A stretch of DNA of 64,000 nucleotides. It comes from Myxococcales bacterium (lineage in GTDB: Bacteria; Myxococcota; UBA796; SXON01). The stretch covers positions 45,339 through 109,338 of the forward strand of contig SHYX01000011.1 of the NCBI GenBank assembly GCA_009692585.1. The letters are read 5' to 3'. The translations under genes and the position numbers were made by a program. Under the pieces are notes generated by a model. It made no database searches and was not told the DNA's origin. It saw only the letters and a program-made list of their open reading frames with translations. Positions within the stretch are counted from its first letter, which is position 1, and the number at the start of each line of letters is the position of its first letter. This document shows positions 19,301 to 27,482 of this stretch, one piece after another.

Positions 19301-20267
19301 GCTCGGATGAGACGGTGTGTCCCGCGAAGTGCACCGGCCCGACGATCTCACCCAGACGCACGGCGAAGGGGACATCCGCCGCGTCGACCATCCACAACAC
19401 CACCCCCTCGGTGGCGATGTTCCCGTCCAGAATCGGCGCATCGGTGGTACCCCCGAGGGTCACGTCAAGGCTGACCAGACCGTCCACGTAGCTGCGGGCA
19501 TCGGTGGGGCTGGTGGTGAAGCCCGGAAGCGCCACCCGCAGCGACAGGTCACCGGCGATGGGACCGTCCGCGATCACGGTGGCGTTGCCGTCCACCGCGA
19601 AGTGATCGAAGGTGACGTCGATCGACGGGGCCACCACGCCGCTGGGCGACAGCAGCACATGCTTGAACCGCGTCGGTCCGGCCTTTTCATGGATTGATCC
19701 AAGCTCGACGCTGAGCCCGCCGAACGCGATGTCCGACCGACCGCCCGCCTCCGCCCCCACGTCCAAGTCCAGCAGCTCGACGCGAAGGTCGGTGCCCTCG
19801 ATGAGGAACCGCCCGTTCTCGACGACCAGCTCCCGCCACGGAAATTCGCTCATGGGACTTCCACTCTTGGACACCCGCCGCTCGCGGAACTCGCGCAATC
19901 CGTCGGCGTCCAGATGGAGGTGGACGTCCGGGCTGTCCACGGTGAGCCGGATCAGACCGGGACGCCAATCCTGCACCCCGAACAGCGCGCGCACACTACG
20001 TACCCCTACGATCCGCTCCCCATCGGCTCGACCGGCGATCACCACCCCCTCCAGCGCCACCTCGGGTGGGAAGTAGGACACCTTGACCCCGCCCACCGTC
20101 ACCTCTTCACCCAGCGCCGCCTCGACCAACGTCTGTACCGTCGTCCCCGCGATCCGCGCCACGAGGTCGGTCTTGAGCGTTACCGCCACGACCACCACCA
20201 GCATGACCGGTACCAGCCACCAGCGGCGACGACGCGGGCGGCGGGAGCTTGCAGGGTCGAGCGCCAC
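16359..20267 (-). CDS. tamB: TamB-family translocation and assembly module (DUF490)
   Basis: 1302 aa. There is one N-terminal membrane anchor (WWLVPVMLVVVVAVTL, after an Arg-rich start), then a very long beta-rich periplasmic region with repeated short strands and hydrophobic alternation, and at the C-terminus the DUF490 block ('GGHMYLQDRDFEVTRGEIRF' followed by 'YSVTGPFSDWN' and 'LFGMTREEF'). TamB-type proteins form a lipid-conducting groove between inner and outer membranes. The start is a GTG at 20267, and the stop overlaps the tamA start. A tRNA on the other strand begins 45 nt away. Confidence 0.93.
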   Translation of the reverse strand: MALDPASSRRPRRRRWWLVPVMLVVVVAVTLKTDLVARIAGTTVQTLVEAALGEEVTVGGVKVSYFPPEVALEGVVIAGRADGERIVGVRSVRALFGVQDWRPGLIRLTVDSPDVHLHLDADGLREFRERRVSKSGSPMSEFPWRELVVENGRFLIEGTDLRVELLDLDVGAEAGGRSDIAFGGLSVELGSIHEKAGPTRFKHVLLSPSGVVAPSIDVTFDHFAVDGNATVIADGPIAGDLSLRVALPGFTTSPTDARSYVDGLVSLDVTLGGTTDAPILDGNIATEGVVLWMVDAADVPFAVRLGEIVGPVHFAGHTVSSERLRLLWGDGLVDVIADLDTETLALEAAVLAEGVHLGRVLRQTGGFADPWVDFPADIEAHVTGSLDPFRLEGPFEINIGNLLVRNGAYDTDAEVMLDVPRARLAGALTLDDSHIILDATDTRVGPGHGRAWADIGFAPNGPLLLRAVLSDVDLSWLAPLGGAGLGGSADVEGTLAGPFDALHASATLDVRDAVVLDLPIADALRAHLETDLVRLDFTEIRGRRGVTDFLGNYSLVVGGDPMWMDTQIAIPGGRVADLTGIFVDLPGVDGVVRGNALLHGPPTRLSGEVHLELDVIEVYGEAFDSGEATVWMDDGILTIDDLTVRRGDEQLLARGSVGRGYAMNVEVLTDGFRLERLDHLAANPIDVRGELVGDVRVGGTLQDWEPRGRLVFQRAQVNGRNVPDSSLVFATEPGGTLAWSGALLGAAATLSGHLGIYGEQPYDVHAALSNFPVHLLYPDGADGTALSATLTGEVDLAGQIGDDPTPVDIDARLPSVAVSWGSHQLSNPEDWVIAVHGASVQVPGLTLAGGRTRLGVEGWTTADGRATFRAGGTADLDLVRLFAPGVAAAEGTMTIDAEFGTEAGPAGVRATVQTQGATLRTDYFPAIFTNLDARVTTDGAGYVIDRVKAEVGGGRVAAAGTITALDWVPTRFDLSARLDDAQIRYFDYLPTLQGSADLRFDGPVGDLLLSGDIVLADMQFRDRVDWEANILALQAGRLTESASADREDYFSLDLAVTAADTIRLRNNLAEGMASASLRVVGDTQRPGMIGSIVVDEGGHMYLQDRDFEVTRGEIRFIDPYTFDPDLDIALQTEVSGREQSYRVYYSVTGPFSDWNTTTSSDPYLSQADVNTLLLFGMTREEFEQYGGVAAAALAAQATDLLAAQVASAPAQLVDRWNLVSGSSARGTPTLDSNWRVVGQKDFLGFTATGELDLADYDVYLAIERQITRGLFASAYSTSQEEGRTLDLGAAFGAELKYRWELD

Positions 20268-20272
20268 GTACG

Positions 20273-20300
20273 TTGCCCATATGGGACACCGCGATTAGGT
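20273..20300 (+). promoter_or_regulatory. Possible promoter of the tRNA-Gly gene
   Basis: TTGCCC (20273-20278) and TTAGGT (20295-20300), spacer 16 nt, placed 12 nt before the mature tRNA 5' end. It is AT-richer than its surroundings. The match to consensus is moderate. Confidence 0.35.
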
Positions 20301-20311
20301 GCACGTGCAAC

Positions 20312-20387
20312 GCGGGCGTAGCTCAGTTGGTAGAGCACGAGCTTCCCAAGCTCGTTGTCGAGGGTTCGACTCCCTTCGCCCGCTCCA
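20312..20387 (+). tRNA. tRNA-Gly, anticodon CCC
   Basis: A complete 76-nt cloverleaf. Acceptor arms GCGGGCG (20312-20318) and CGCCCGC (20377-20383) pair perfectly, followed by a T discriminator and an encoded CCA. The D-arm region reads GCTCAGTTGGTAGAGC. The anticodon stem CGAGC/GCTCG holds a 7-nt loop TTCCCAA, so the anticodon is CCC (glycine, GGG codons). The T-loop is GGTTCGACTCC. It has its own terminator 8 nt downstream. Confidence 0.97.
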
Positions 20388-20395
20388 ACGATCAG

Positions 20396-20421
20396 GGTGC
20401 CGACGTCCCGTCGGCACCTTT
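20396..20421 (+). terminator. Rho-independent terminator of tRNA-Gly
   Basis: GGTGCCGACG (20396-20405), loop TCC, CGTCGGCACC (20409-20418), then TTT. A perfect 10-bp stem begins 8 nt after the tRNA CCA. On the opposite strand the same hairpin lies at the end of the decayed yceI gene. Confidence 0.85.
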
Positions 20422-20870
20422 CGAACCATCGCCGCGTCCAATTCGATCTTCACGTCGCCACCGAGGATGAACCCACCCCCGTAGAGCGCCGCGTTGTAGA
20501 CGATCCGAAGTCCTTGCGGTTGAGCGAACCGAGGGCGCGGGTGCCGGCCTTGATGTTCCCCCACGGGTCCTTGTACTCTTTGGAGATCGTGGAGCACCAC
20601 CTCCTTGGTGACGCCGTGGAGCGTGAGGTCGCCGACGACGTCGAAGCCGGTGGGCGCGATGTTCTTCACCGCCTTCGAGACGCACTTGATCGTCGGGAAC
20701 TTGGCGGCGTCGAAGAAGTCGGGCGAACGAAGATGATCGTCCCGCTTGGCGTCCCGGGTGTCGACCGAGGTGACGCCGACCTCGGCGCTCAGCCGGGTGG
20801 CGCCCACGTTGGCGGGACCGTAGTCGACGGTGCCGCTTACGGTGCCGAACTCGCCGCGTACGCTGCTCAC
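20419..20870 (-). pseudogene. YceI-family lipid-binding protein, decayed
   Basis: Minus-strand reading gives clear YceI sequence: 'SSVRGEFGTVSGTVDYGPAN', 'RSPDFFDAAKFPTIKC', 'GDLTLHGVTKEVVL', then, in a different frame, 'KEYKDPWGNIKAGTRALGSL', then back in the first frame 'IVYNAALYGGGFILGGDVKI'. So there are two frame breaks, near 20588 and near 20505. The second fits one missing base in the usual 'DFG-IVYNA' block. The normal N-terminus with the signal peptide and first strand is missing, since the frame runs into the clpS upstream region. No stop follows the last strand: the frame reads through the tRNA antisense. YceI proteins bind polyisoprenoids in the periplasm; this copy should not. 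Assembly error is possible for one break, less so for all three defects. Confidence 0.75.
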
Positions 20871-20897
20871 CAAACAGGCCCACCGCCACGCGGATAG

Positions 20898-21230
20898 ATG
20901 GCCTGCATGTGGAACGCCGGCCCCAAGGACCCTGACATCAAAGAGGATGGGCAGACCGCCACCCGCCCTCGAGTCGACAAGCCGAAGATGTACAAGGTGC
21001 TCCTGCACAACGACGACTACTCCACCATGGAGTTCGTGGTCGAGGTGCTCATGTCGGTTTTCCGAAAGACCAAGGTCGAAGCGAATCGAATCATGCTCAG
21101 CGTGCACACGGCCGGCCAGGGCGTCGCCGGCGTCTACACGCGCGAAATCGCCGAAGCGAAGACGGGCCAGGCCCTCGACCTTGCGCGGAGCCGTGCCTAT
21201 CCCCTGCTGGTAACGACGGAGCCGGAGTGA
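20898..21230 (+). CDS. clpS: ATP-dependent Clp protease adaptor ClpS
   Basis: 110 aa with the ClpS core: 'MYKVLLHNDDYSTMEFVVEV' (the HNDD substrate-pocket region) and 'GVAGVYTREIAEAKTGQALD'. ClpS delivers N-degron proteins to ClpA. ATGs at 20898 and 20907 are both possible; no good ribosome site precedes either. The first 30 residues are a flexible Asp/Thr-rich tail, as expected for the ClpS N-terminal extension. clpA follows with a GTGA overlap, the standard clpS-clpA pair. Confidence 0.95.
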   Translation: MACMWNAGPKDPDIKEDGQTATRPRVDKPKMYKVLLHNDDYSTMEFVVEVLMSVFRKTKVEANRIMLSVHTAGQGVAGVYTREIAEAKTGQALDLARSRAYPLLVTTEPE

Positions 21231-23491
21231 CCCTCTCCCGCGAATTGACGATAGCCTTGTCCCTGGCGCTCGACGAAGCTCGGGAGCGCGGCCATGACTT
21301 CATCACCCTGGAGCATGTGCTCTACGCGCTGTTGACCGATCCGTCCTCGGCGGAGTGCCTCGAAGCCTGCGGGGTCGACCTCAAGGTGCTCGAGCGCGAA
21401 TTGGACGCATTCTTCACCACCCTGGAAAAAGCGGACCTGGGCGACGAGGAGCCCGAACAGACCGACGCGTTCCGCCGCGTGCTCAACCGCTCGGCGCTCC
21501 ACGTGCAGTCGAGCGGCAAGACCGAGATTCGCGGGCCGAACCTGCTGGTGGCGCTGTTCTCCGAGGACGACAGCCACGCGGTGCACATGCTCCGCCAACA
21601 GGGCGTCGAGAAGCTCGACGTCACCTCATTCATCGCCCACGGCCGGCGCAAGGTGCCCGGAGGCAAGACGCTCGAAGGCGCCGGCGGCCAGGCGGGCCAG
21701 TCCGCCCCGGTCAAGGACCCGCTCGGCCAGTTCTGCGTGAACCTGAACAACCGGGCCAAGGCCGGAAAAATCGACCCACTGATCGGGCGCAGCGCCGAGC
21801 TGGAGCGCACCATCCAGGTCCTTGCCCGCCGTCGGAAGAACAATCCACTCTTTCTCGGCGACGCCGGCGTCGGAAAGACCGCCATCGTCGAGGGTCTGGC
21901 GCTCGCCATCGTCGAGGGCCGCGTGCCGGACCTGCTCAAGCCCTGTGTGATCTACGCCCTCGACATGGGCGCGGTCGTCGCGGGGACACGGTACCGCGGC
22001 GACTTCGAAGAGCGCGTCAAGGCGGTCGTGGACACCTTGGTGGCCACCCCCGAGGCCATCCTGTTCATCGACGAGATCCACACCGTCATCGGCGCCGGCG
22101 CGACCAGCGGCGGATCGCTGGATGCGTCCAACATCCTCAAGCCGGCCCTCGCCAACGGGGAGCTACGCTGCATCGGCAGCAGCACGCACCAGGAGTACCG
22201 TCAGAGCTTCGGCAAAGACCGTGCATTCGCGCGACGGTTCCAAACGATCGAGGTCGGCGAGCCCACGGTCGAAGAGACGATCCTGATCCTGGAGGGCCTC
22301 CGGGCCCAATACGAAAAGCACCACGGCATCACCTACACGCCGGAGGCGCTCGACGCGGCGGCCAGGCTTTCGGCTCGCTACATCAACGAGCGCTTCCTGC
22401 CCGACAAGGCCATCGACGTGATCGACGAAGGCGGTGCGGCCAAGCGCCTGGCGCAACCCGGCGGGATCGTCGATCAGACCGACGTCGAAGGTGTCGTGGC
22501 GCGGATCGCCCGCATCCCACCGAAAAGCGTCACCGCCGAGGAGTCCACCAACCTCAAGAACCTCGCCAACGAGCTGCGGGGGCGCATCTTCGGACAGGAC
22601 AAGGCCATCGACGCGATTGCCTCGGTCATCAAGCTCAGTCGCGCCGGGCTGGGCGCGCCCAACCGCCCGGTCGGAAGTTTCTTGTTCTCGGGGCCGACCG
22701 GCGTCGGCAAGACGGAGTTGGCCAAGCAGCTCGCTGAGGTCATGGGGGTGCAGTTCCTGCGCTTCGACATGTCGGAGTACGGAGAGTCGCACACCGTGTC
22801 GCGACTCATCGGCGCGCCGCCCGGCTACGTCGGCTTCGACCAGGAGGGCCTGCTGACCGGGTCTGTCGGCCGCAACCCCCACGCCGTTCTGGTGCTCGAT
22901 GAGATCGAAAAGGCGCACCCGCAGATCTTCAACATCCTGTTGCAGGTGATGGACAACGCGTCGCTCACCGACAACAACGGAAAAAAGGCCGATTTCCGCA
23001 ATGTGGTGGTGATCCTGACGACCAACGCCGGCGCCCGCGAGGCCGCCAAGGGAAGTGTGGGCTTCTCGCCGCCGGGGGCCGACGGCAAGGTGTCCGAGGC
23101 GCTCAACAACATCTTCCCCCCCGAGTTTCGCAATCGACTCGATGGCAGCGTGGTCTTCGGGGCATTGACCCGCCCGGTGATCCTCCAGGTGGTCGACAAG
23201 TTCGTCCTCCAGTTGGGGGCCCAGCTCCAAGCGCGCGACGTCACCATCGAGGTGACGCCCGCGCTGCGCGAGTGGCTGGGCAACGAAGGCTACAAGCCGG
23301 CCTTCGGCGCGAGAGAGATGGGCCGCGTCATCCAGGATCACCTGAAGAAGGCCCTCGCAGACGAGTTGCTCTTCGGAACGCTCCAGAAGGGCGGTCGCGT
23401 CCTCGCCGACATCGTCGAGGGGGCGGTGACCTTCGACTACACGCCCGCGCCCGAGGTCGCGGGGGCGACCGTGGAACCCGCGACCGGGTAA
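21227..23491 (+). CDS. clpA: ATP-dependent Clp protease ATPase subunit ClpA
   Basis: A 754-aa ClpA with an N-domain of about 145 residues (starting MTLSRELTIALSLALDEARE) and two AAA+ modules. The first has Walker A 'GDAGVGKT' and 'ILFIDEIHTVIGAG'; the second has 'GPTGVGKT', 'APPGYVGFDQEGLL' and 'VLDEIEKAHPQIFN'. There is no ClpB-type middle coiled coil, which separates it from ClpB. It unfolds proteins for ClpP, using ClpS for N-degrons. It starts at a GTG inside the clpS stop (GTGA). clpP is not in this window. Confidence 0.97.
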   Translation: MTLSRELTIALSLALDEARERGHDFITLEHVLYALLTDPSSAECLEACGVDLKVLERELDAFFTTLEKADLGDEEPEQTDAFRRVLNRSALHVQSSGKTEIRGPNLLVALFSEDDSHAVHMLRQQGVEKLDVTSFIAHGRRKVPGGKTLEGAGGQAGQSAPVKDPLGQFCVNLNNRAKAGKIDPLIGRSAELERTIQVLARRRKNNPLFLGDAGVGKTAIVEGLALAIVEGRVPDLLKPCVIYALDMGAVVAGTRYRGDFEERVKAVVDTLVATPEAILFIDEIHTVIGAGATSGGSLDASNILKPALANGELRCIGSSTHQEYRQSFGKDRAFARRFQTIEVGEPTVEETILILEGLRAQYEKHHGITYTPEALDAAARLSARYINERFLPDKAIDVIDEGGAAKRLAQPGGIVDQTDVEGVVARIARIPPKSVTAEESTNLKNLANELRGRIFGQDKAIDAIASVIKLSRAGLGAPNRPVGSFLFSGPTGVGKTELAKQLAEVMGVQFLRFDMSEYGESHTVSRLIGAPPGYVGFDQEGLLTGSVGRNPHAVLVLDEIEKAHPQIFNILLQVMDNASLTDNNGKKADFRNVVVILTTNAGAREAAKGSVGFSPPGADGKVSEALNNIFPPEFRNRLDGSVVFGALTRPVILQVVDKFVLQLGAQLQARDVTIEVTPALREWLGNEGYKPAFGAREMGRVIQDHLKKALADELLFGTLQKGGRVLADIVEGAVTFDYTPAPEVAGATVEPATG

Positions 23492-23537
23492 GGTGGGCGG
23501 CAAAAAGCCCGGCGCGGCGGCGGCCGGGGCGACGTGC

Positions 23538-24200
23538 TCACCGGGCGGGCGGCGCCCCGGCGGGCGGCGCCCCGCCCCCAGGCGGCGCCCCGGCGGGTGG
23601 GGCCCCACCCGGAGCTGCACCACCCCCAGGCGGCGCACCGACCGGCGTCCCACCCGCAGGCGGGGGGCCACCATTCTCAAGCTTGTTGAGCACCAGCTTG
23701 AGGTCGGTCACCGGCTTGTCGCCGACGTCGATCCAGGTGGTGGCGGCCATGGGCTCACCCACCGTGGGGCCGTCCCCGGTGAGGTCGATGAAGACCGCGA
23801 CCTGTATGCTCCCGATGTTCTTGGGAAGCTCCACGTCGAAGGGCCCCAGGGCACCGAGCGTGCCCGAGTACACCAACTCGGAGATGGTGTCGCTCTTCCT
23901 GAGCACGTCCAGCCGGATGGTCCCCTCGGGGGTTCCGACGTAGGATGCCGTACCTGAGACCTTGACGCCCTCGCCGGGGACGACGACCAGAGCCGTGGGC
24001 GCGCCACCGCCAGGAGTCGGCGGCGTGTTGGGCTGGCCACCGGGCGGAGGGGAGCCGGGTGCCTCACCGCCTGGGGGCGGAGCGCCGGGTGCTCCGCCAG
24101 CGCCGTCGCCGCCCGGGGGACCGAGGAGGGGCGCGACCTCTTCGGGTGTTTCGGTGGGGCAGGCGTTCAGGGCAAGCAGCAGGGTCAGCATGGGACTCAC
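23538..24200 (-). CDS. Pro/Gly-rich lipoprotein
   Basis: 220 aa. The lipobox 'LLLALNAC' comes right after MSPMLT, so the mature N-terminus is a lipidated Cys. Pro/Gly/Ala-rich tails flank a central beta-rich domain (about residues 70-180, with 'GEGVKVSGTASYVGTPEGTI' and 'VELPKNIGSIQVAVFIDLTG'). The C-terminal tail repeats Gly/Ala-Pro-Pro-Gly, encoded by near-identical GGCGCCCCGGCGGG-like units, so length variation by slippage is likely. The central domain resembles a carbohydrate or protein-binding beta sandwich; function unknown. It is convergent with clpA. Confidence 0.72.
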   Translation of the reverse strand: MSPMLTLLLALNACPTETPEEVAPLLGPPGGDGAGGAPGAPPPGGEAPGSPPPGGQPNTPPTPGGGAPTALVVVPGEGVKVSGTASYVGTPEGTIRLDVLRKSDTISELVYSGTLGALGPFDVELPKNIGSIQVAVFIDLTGDGPTVGEPMAATTWIDVGDKPVTDLKLVLNKLENGGPPPAGGTPVGAPPGGGAAPGGAPPAGAPPGGGAPPAGAPPAR

Positions 24201-24255
24201 TCACACTCAAGTCAGCAGCATGCCAAGTCCGAGCCTGCAGCGCAAGGGCCCGAGG

Positions 24256-25989
24256 CTAATCGGCTGTCGGCGAAGCCGAATTCGGCGGGCCCGCCGCCGC
24301 GTTGGCCCTCGGGATCGGCGTGCCTCTATCGGTCGGCCGAACGTCCCAGAAGAGCACCGGTCCGTGTTCGTTCGGCTCCCCGAGCTTGTCGCGCAGCCAG
24401 CTCTCCATTTCTGCCGTCTCGCCAAGGTCTCGGTGCAAGGCTATGAATCCGGCGTCTCCTCGGCGAAGGTCCTCGACTCGCGCCTGCCGGAACGCGGTGC
24501 CGTTGCCCAACACGAGCCCGGCCAGCCCAGGGTTCCCGAACATCCGGAACGCATCGGCGCGAACGTTTGGACCGTAGGGGATCGGCTGCCCGTGAACGGT
24601 CTGGAACACGAGGTATCGCGATGTGCTCATCCCCTCGCCATGCGCGGGCACATCGACGACGGCGCGCGGCACCGCGTTCGGGGTCTCGCGGACGGCGGCC
24701 TGGATGGCCTCGGCGTAGCCGAAGTCCAACGCCGGTGTCCGGGCCAGCGGCCAAGGCGCCGGACTCAGCAGCAACAGTTCGACGAGCAGCGCGCCCACCA
24801 CCCAGCGGGCGTGGCGCTCCGCGACGCCGGCCGCGCCCACCGCCGCGACGATGGCGATCCCGATGAAGCCGACCCGCTGGGGGTGGGCGATGGCGCCGGA
24901 GGGGAAAAGGTCCATCAGGAGCCGGTACGGCAGGGCCACGAGCTGTCCGCCCAGCCGCACCCAGTCACCGCCCACCCAGAGGAAGGGTCCCAGGGAAAAG
25001 ACGAGCGGCACGGCCGCCGCCCACAGCAGCCGACGCTGCGGCGAGCGGATCGCCGGAATCAGACAGCAGAAGCCAAGGTAGCTGGAATGCCGGAACGACT
25101 CCCCCAGCGAGGTGAGGTCCACCGACTGGAAGTCGCCGGGAACCACGAGGCTGAGCGGGTCGACGGCGTTGTGTTGAAGCACCCAGAAGCGGTCCCGCCA
25201 GTCGGCCGCGTCGCGCTGGATGATCGAGTGGGCGACGTCGGCGAGCGTCGACTCGACCACCAGGAGTACGGGCACCGTCATCGCGGCAGCGACGACGGCC
25301 GCGACCAGGACGCCCCGAACCACCTGCCGTCTCGGGCCACGCCACAGTCCCTCGCCCACCACCACCACCGCTGCGAGCCCCAGCCCAAGCGCATAGTAGT
25401 AGGTTCCGAGCGCCGTGAGCCCGCCCAGCAGGCCGGCCTGGACCCAGCCCCGGAGCGGCGCCGGGGTGGCGGTGGCGCGAACGAGCGCCGACAGGGCGAA
25501 CACGCCCCACGCCACGCCGACGGCCTCACTGATGCCGTTGTGCAACTCCGAGATCACGTGCGCCGAGGCCGCCACCCCGACGGCGCCGATCCAGCTGGCC
25601 CGCTCTCCGGCGCCGAAGGTGCTGGCGAGCTGCCGGCCGGCGACACTTGCGGCCACGACCAGCACCAGGATCACCGCGTTCCAGGCGAGGACCGCCCCCC
25701 CCAACGGCACCAGCCACATCCCCGCCGCCGCGCCCACCGGGTCGATGAACCAGAGGCGACCCCCCTCGGGGGCGTTGAGCAGGTGGGTGGCCAGCGGCAG
25801 GCGCCCGTGCACGAGGCTGTCCCAGAACCACCAGGGCCCCCAGGCATGATTCCACACGTCCACGCGCGGATCACCCACCATCCGAGACCCCGCGGTCAGG
25901 GCCCCGGGCGCGGTGACCAGGAGCGCAAGGCCGAGATGCAACGCCCAGGGCGCCACCCGGACGCGAGGTAGTCGGAGACGGCCGAGCAC
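24256..25989 (-). CDS. Polytopic membrane protein, paralogue of the 11411-13171 protein
   Basis: About 577 aa, starting at a GTG at 25989 (the frame opens at 26052 but the first 21 codons look non-coding). A hydrophobic helix near the start (ALHLGLALLVTAPGALTAG) is followed by 'VDVWNHAWGPWWFWDSLVHG' and 'NAPEGGRLWFIDPVGAAAGM', and then about ten transmembrane segments and a soluble C-terminal domain ending 'VLFWDVRPTDRGTPIPR'. The WWFW block and the layout match the other large membrane protein, so the two are paralogous. Membrane glycosyltransferases of the GT-C type have this shape. No catalytic DxD is evident. The promoter region is shared with the divergent bactofilin-like gene. Confidence 0.68.
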   Translation of the reverse strand: MLGRLRLPRVRVAPWALHLGLALLVTAPGALTAGSRMVGDPRVDVWNHAWGPWWFWDSLVHGRLPLATHLLNAPEGGRLWFIDPVGAAAGMWLVPLGGAVLAWNAVILVLVVAASVAGRQLASTFGAGERASWIGAVGVAASAHVISELHNGISEAVGVAWGVFALSALVRATATPAPLRGWVQAGLLGGLTALGTYYYALGLGLAAVVVVGEGLWRGPRRQVVRGVLVAAVVAAAMTVPVLLVVESTLADVAHSIIQRDAADWRDRFWVLQHNAVDPLSLVVPGDFQSVDLTSLGESFRHSSYLGFCCLIPAIRSPQRRLLWAAAVPLVFSLGPFLWVGGDWVRLGGQLVALPYRLLMDLFPSGAIAHPQRVGFIGIAIVAAVGAAGVAERHARWVVGALLVELLLLSPAPWPLARTPALDFGYAEAIQAAVRETPNAVPRAVVDVPAHGEGMSTSRYLVFQTVHGQPIPYGPNVRADAFRMFGNPGLAGLVLGNGTAFRQARVEDLRRGDAGFIALHRDLGETAEMESWLRDKLGEPNEHGPVLFWDVRPTDRGTPIPRANAAAGPPNSASPTAD

Positions 25990-26031
25990 GATCGGAGCGT
26001 ATCTGCTCCAAGGAGTCGAGCGCCCCGACGG

Positions 26032-26060
26032 TTGACGCCCCGACCCGCACACCCTACGTT
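26032..26060 (+). promoter_or_regulatory. Promoter of the bactofilin-like gene
   Basis: TTGACG (26032-26037) and TACGTT (26055-26060) with a 17-nt spacer, 26 nt before the ATG at 26087. Confidence 0.5.
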
Positions 26061-26086
26061 GCGCGACCTAGTCGGAGCGGTCGCCC

Positions 26087-27403
26087 ATGTCCCAGGCGTT
26101 TGTCATTCCTCACGGTGTCGTCTTCGCCATCACCGACGACGGCGTCGTCATCGAGAACGCAGGGGATGTGGAGCTGCACACCGACTTCGGCGGACGAAGG
26201 ATGGCGCGGGTGGTCTCGCATCAGGGCAACATCCGGCTGGACGCCCACAGCCTGGACGCCGGCGAGGTCATCGCCGGCGGGGAGGTCTCGACCACCGGGG
26301 CGCTCCGGGCGCAGTCGGTGCAGGCGCAGGGCGGCACGCTGCCCGCCCTCGACGTCGCGAGCCTGAACCTCCGCGGCGACGGCGCGATCGCCGGCCATCT
26401 GCGCGCCGACCAGGCCGATGTGGGCGGCAACCTGGCGGTGGGGAGCGTCGTCGCCGACGGACTCCGGGTCGGCGGCGATCTGCACGTGCAGAGCACGCTC
26501 GAAGCGCGCGTATTGCAGGTTGGGGGCACCATCACCGTAGGCGGCGCGTTCAGCTTCGACGTGCTCGAGATCGCCGGGACGATCCGCTTCCAGGGCGACG
26601 TGAGCGGCAAGACGCTGATCGCCGACGTGATCGAGCTTGGCACCGGGACGGTCACGGTTCGCGGCCTCCAGGCGCGCACGCGCATCGTCATCGGCGCGGC
26701 GCGGCTGACGGTCGATGCGATCGTCGCCCCGCAGGTGCTGCTCGACCCAGGCGCCACCGGCCGCGCCACGGTGATCGAGTCGCAGAACGAAGTCGCCCGG
26801 GCGGGCATCAAGGGTGGCTTCCGCCTCGCCGATGTCGGCGAGATGTTCGGAAACGCCGACGCCTTCCTCGCGGAGCGCGGACTTTCCCCGCTGAGCGCGC
26901 CGGACCCGTCGCCGACGGGGGAGGACGCCGTCTGGAGTCCCGCCGCGGTCACGATTCCCCAGGCCCCGGTCGAGGTGGAAGCCGCCGTCGAGGTGGAGGC
27001 CCAAATCGAGGAGGAGGCCCCCGTCGAGGTGGAAGCCGCCGTCGAGGTGGAGGCCCAAATCGAGGAGGAGGCCCCCGACGAGGCAGAGGCCGCCGTCGAG
27101 GCGGAAGCCGCCCCGCCCATCCCGGACGCTGACCCGCTCGCCACGGCAATCGAGCATCCGCTCCACGCCCAGCTCGCCACGACCATCCAGCGCATCGTCG
27201 ACTGCTACGCCGGTGCCGAGTTGCCGCCCGCAGTCGAGCGCCTGCGCACGCTGGTCGATGCCTGCTCCTACCCCGACATTCGCGCCGAGATCACCAACAT
27301 CTGGTCGGAGCTGCTGAAGTACCACCAGAAGAAGGGCATCCGCATCCACCACCAGGTGACCACCACGTTCAATTCGGTGAACTCGCTGGTCAAGAAGATG
27401 TGA
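26087..27403 (+). CDS. Bactofilin-like polymer-forming protein with acidic repeat linker
   Basis: 438 aa. Residues about 20-240 are a regular right-handed beta-helix: short strands with Gly/Ala/Val periodicity, for example 'GEVIAGGEVSTTGALRAQSV' and 'ADQADVGGNLAVGSVVADGL', as in bactofilins (DUF583), which form cytoskeletal filaments. No membrane segment is present. Residues about 294-341 are a tandem acidic Val-Glu-Val-Glu-Ala repeat. The C-terminal 90 residues are helical with paired Lys (ending 'NSVNSLVKKM'). The beta-helix is longer than the canonical bactofilin core, so this may be a distinct polymer former. The ATG at 26087 is preceded by a good promoter. Confidence 0.6.
   Translation: MSQAFVIPHGVVFAITDDGVVIENAGDVELHTDFGGRRMARVVSHQGNIRLDAHSLDAGEVIAGGEVSTTGALRAQSVQAQGGTLPALDVASLNLRGDGAIAGHLRADQADVGGNLAVGSVVADGLRVGGDLHVQSTLEARVLQVGGTITVGGAFSFDVLEIAGTIRFQGDVSGKTLIADVIELGTGTVTVRGLQARTRIVIGAARLTVDAIVAPQVLLDPGATGRATVIESQNEVARAGIKGGFRLADVGEMFGNADAFLAERGLSPLSAPDPSPTGEDAVWSPAAVTIPQAPVEVEAAVEVEAQIEEEAPVEVEAAVEVEAQIEEEAPDEAEAAVEAEAAPPIPDADPLATAIEHPLHAQLATTIQRIVDCYAGAELPPAVERLRTLVDACSYPDIRAEITNIWSELLKYHQKKGIRIHHQVTTTFNSVNSLVKKM
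26966..27109 (+). repeat. 54-bp tandem repeat coding for an acidic linker
   Basis: Two adjacent, almost identical 54-bp units (26966-27019, 27020-27073), each coding PVEVEAAVEVEAQIEEEA, and a degenerate partial third unit (27074-27109, 'PDEAEAAVEAEA'). The near identity of the first two units suggests recent duplication and possible length variation. Confidence 0.85.
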
Positions 27404-27482
27404 CCGCACGCGGCGGGGTGCGCCGGTGGTTGCCGGAGGGCCCTCCGCGGCGGTAGGATGCGCGCACTTCGGAGTTTGGAGC

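Noticed and set aside
20295..21107. A single intact 270-codon yceI gene on the minus strand
   Set aside because: The front of that frame is antisense to clpS and its end is antisense tRNA; the YceI part needs two frame shifts.
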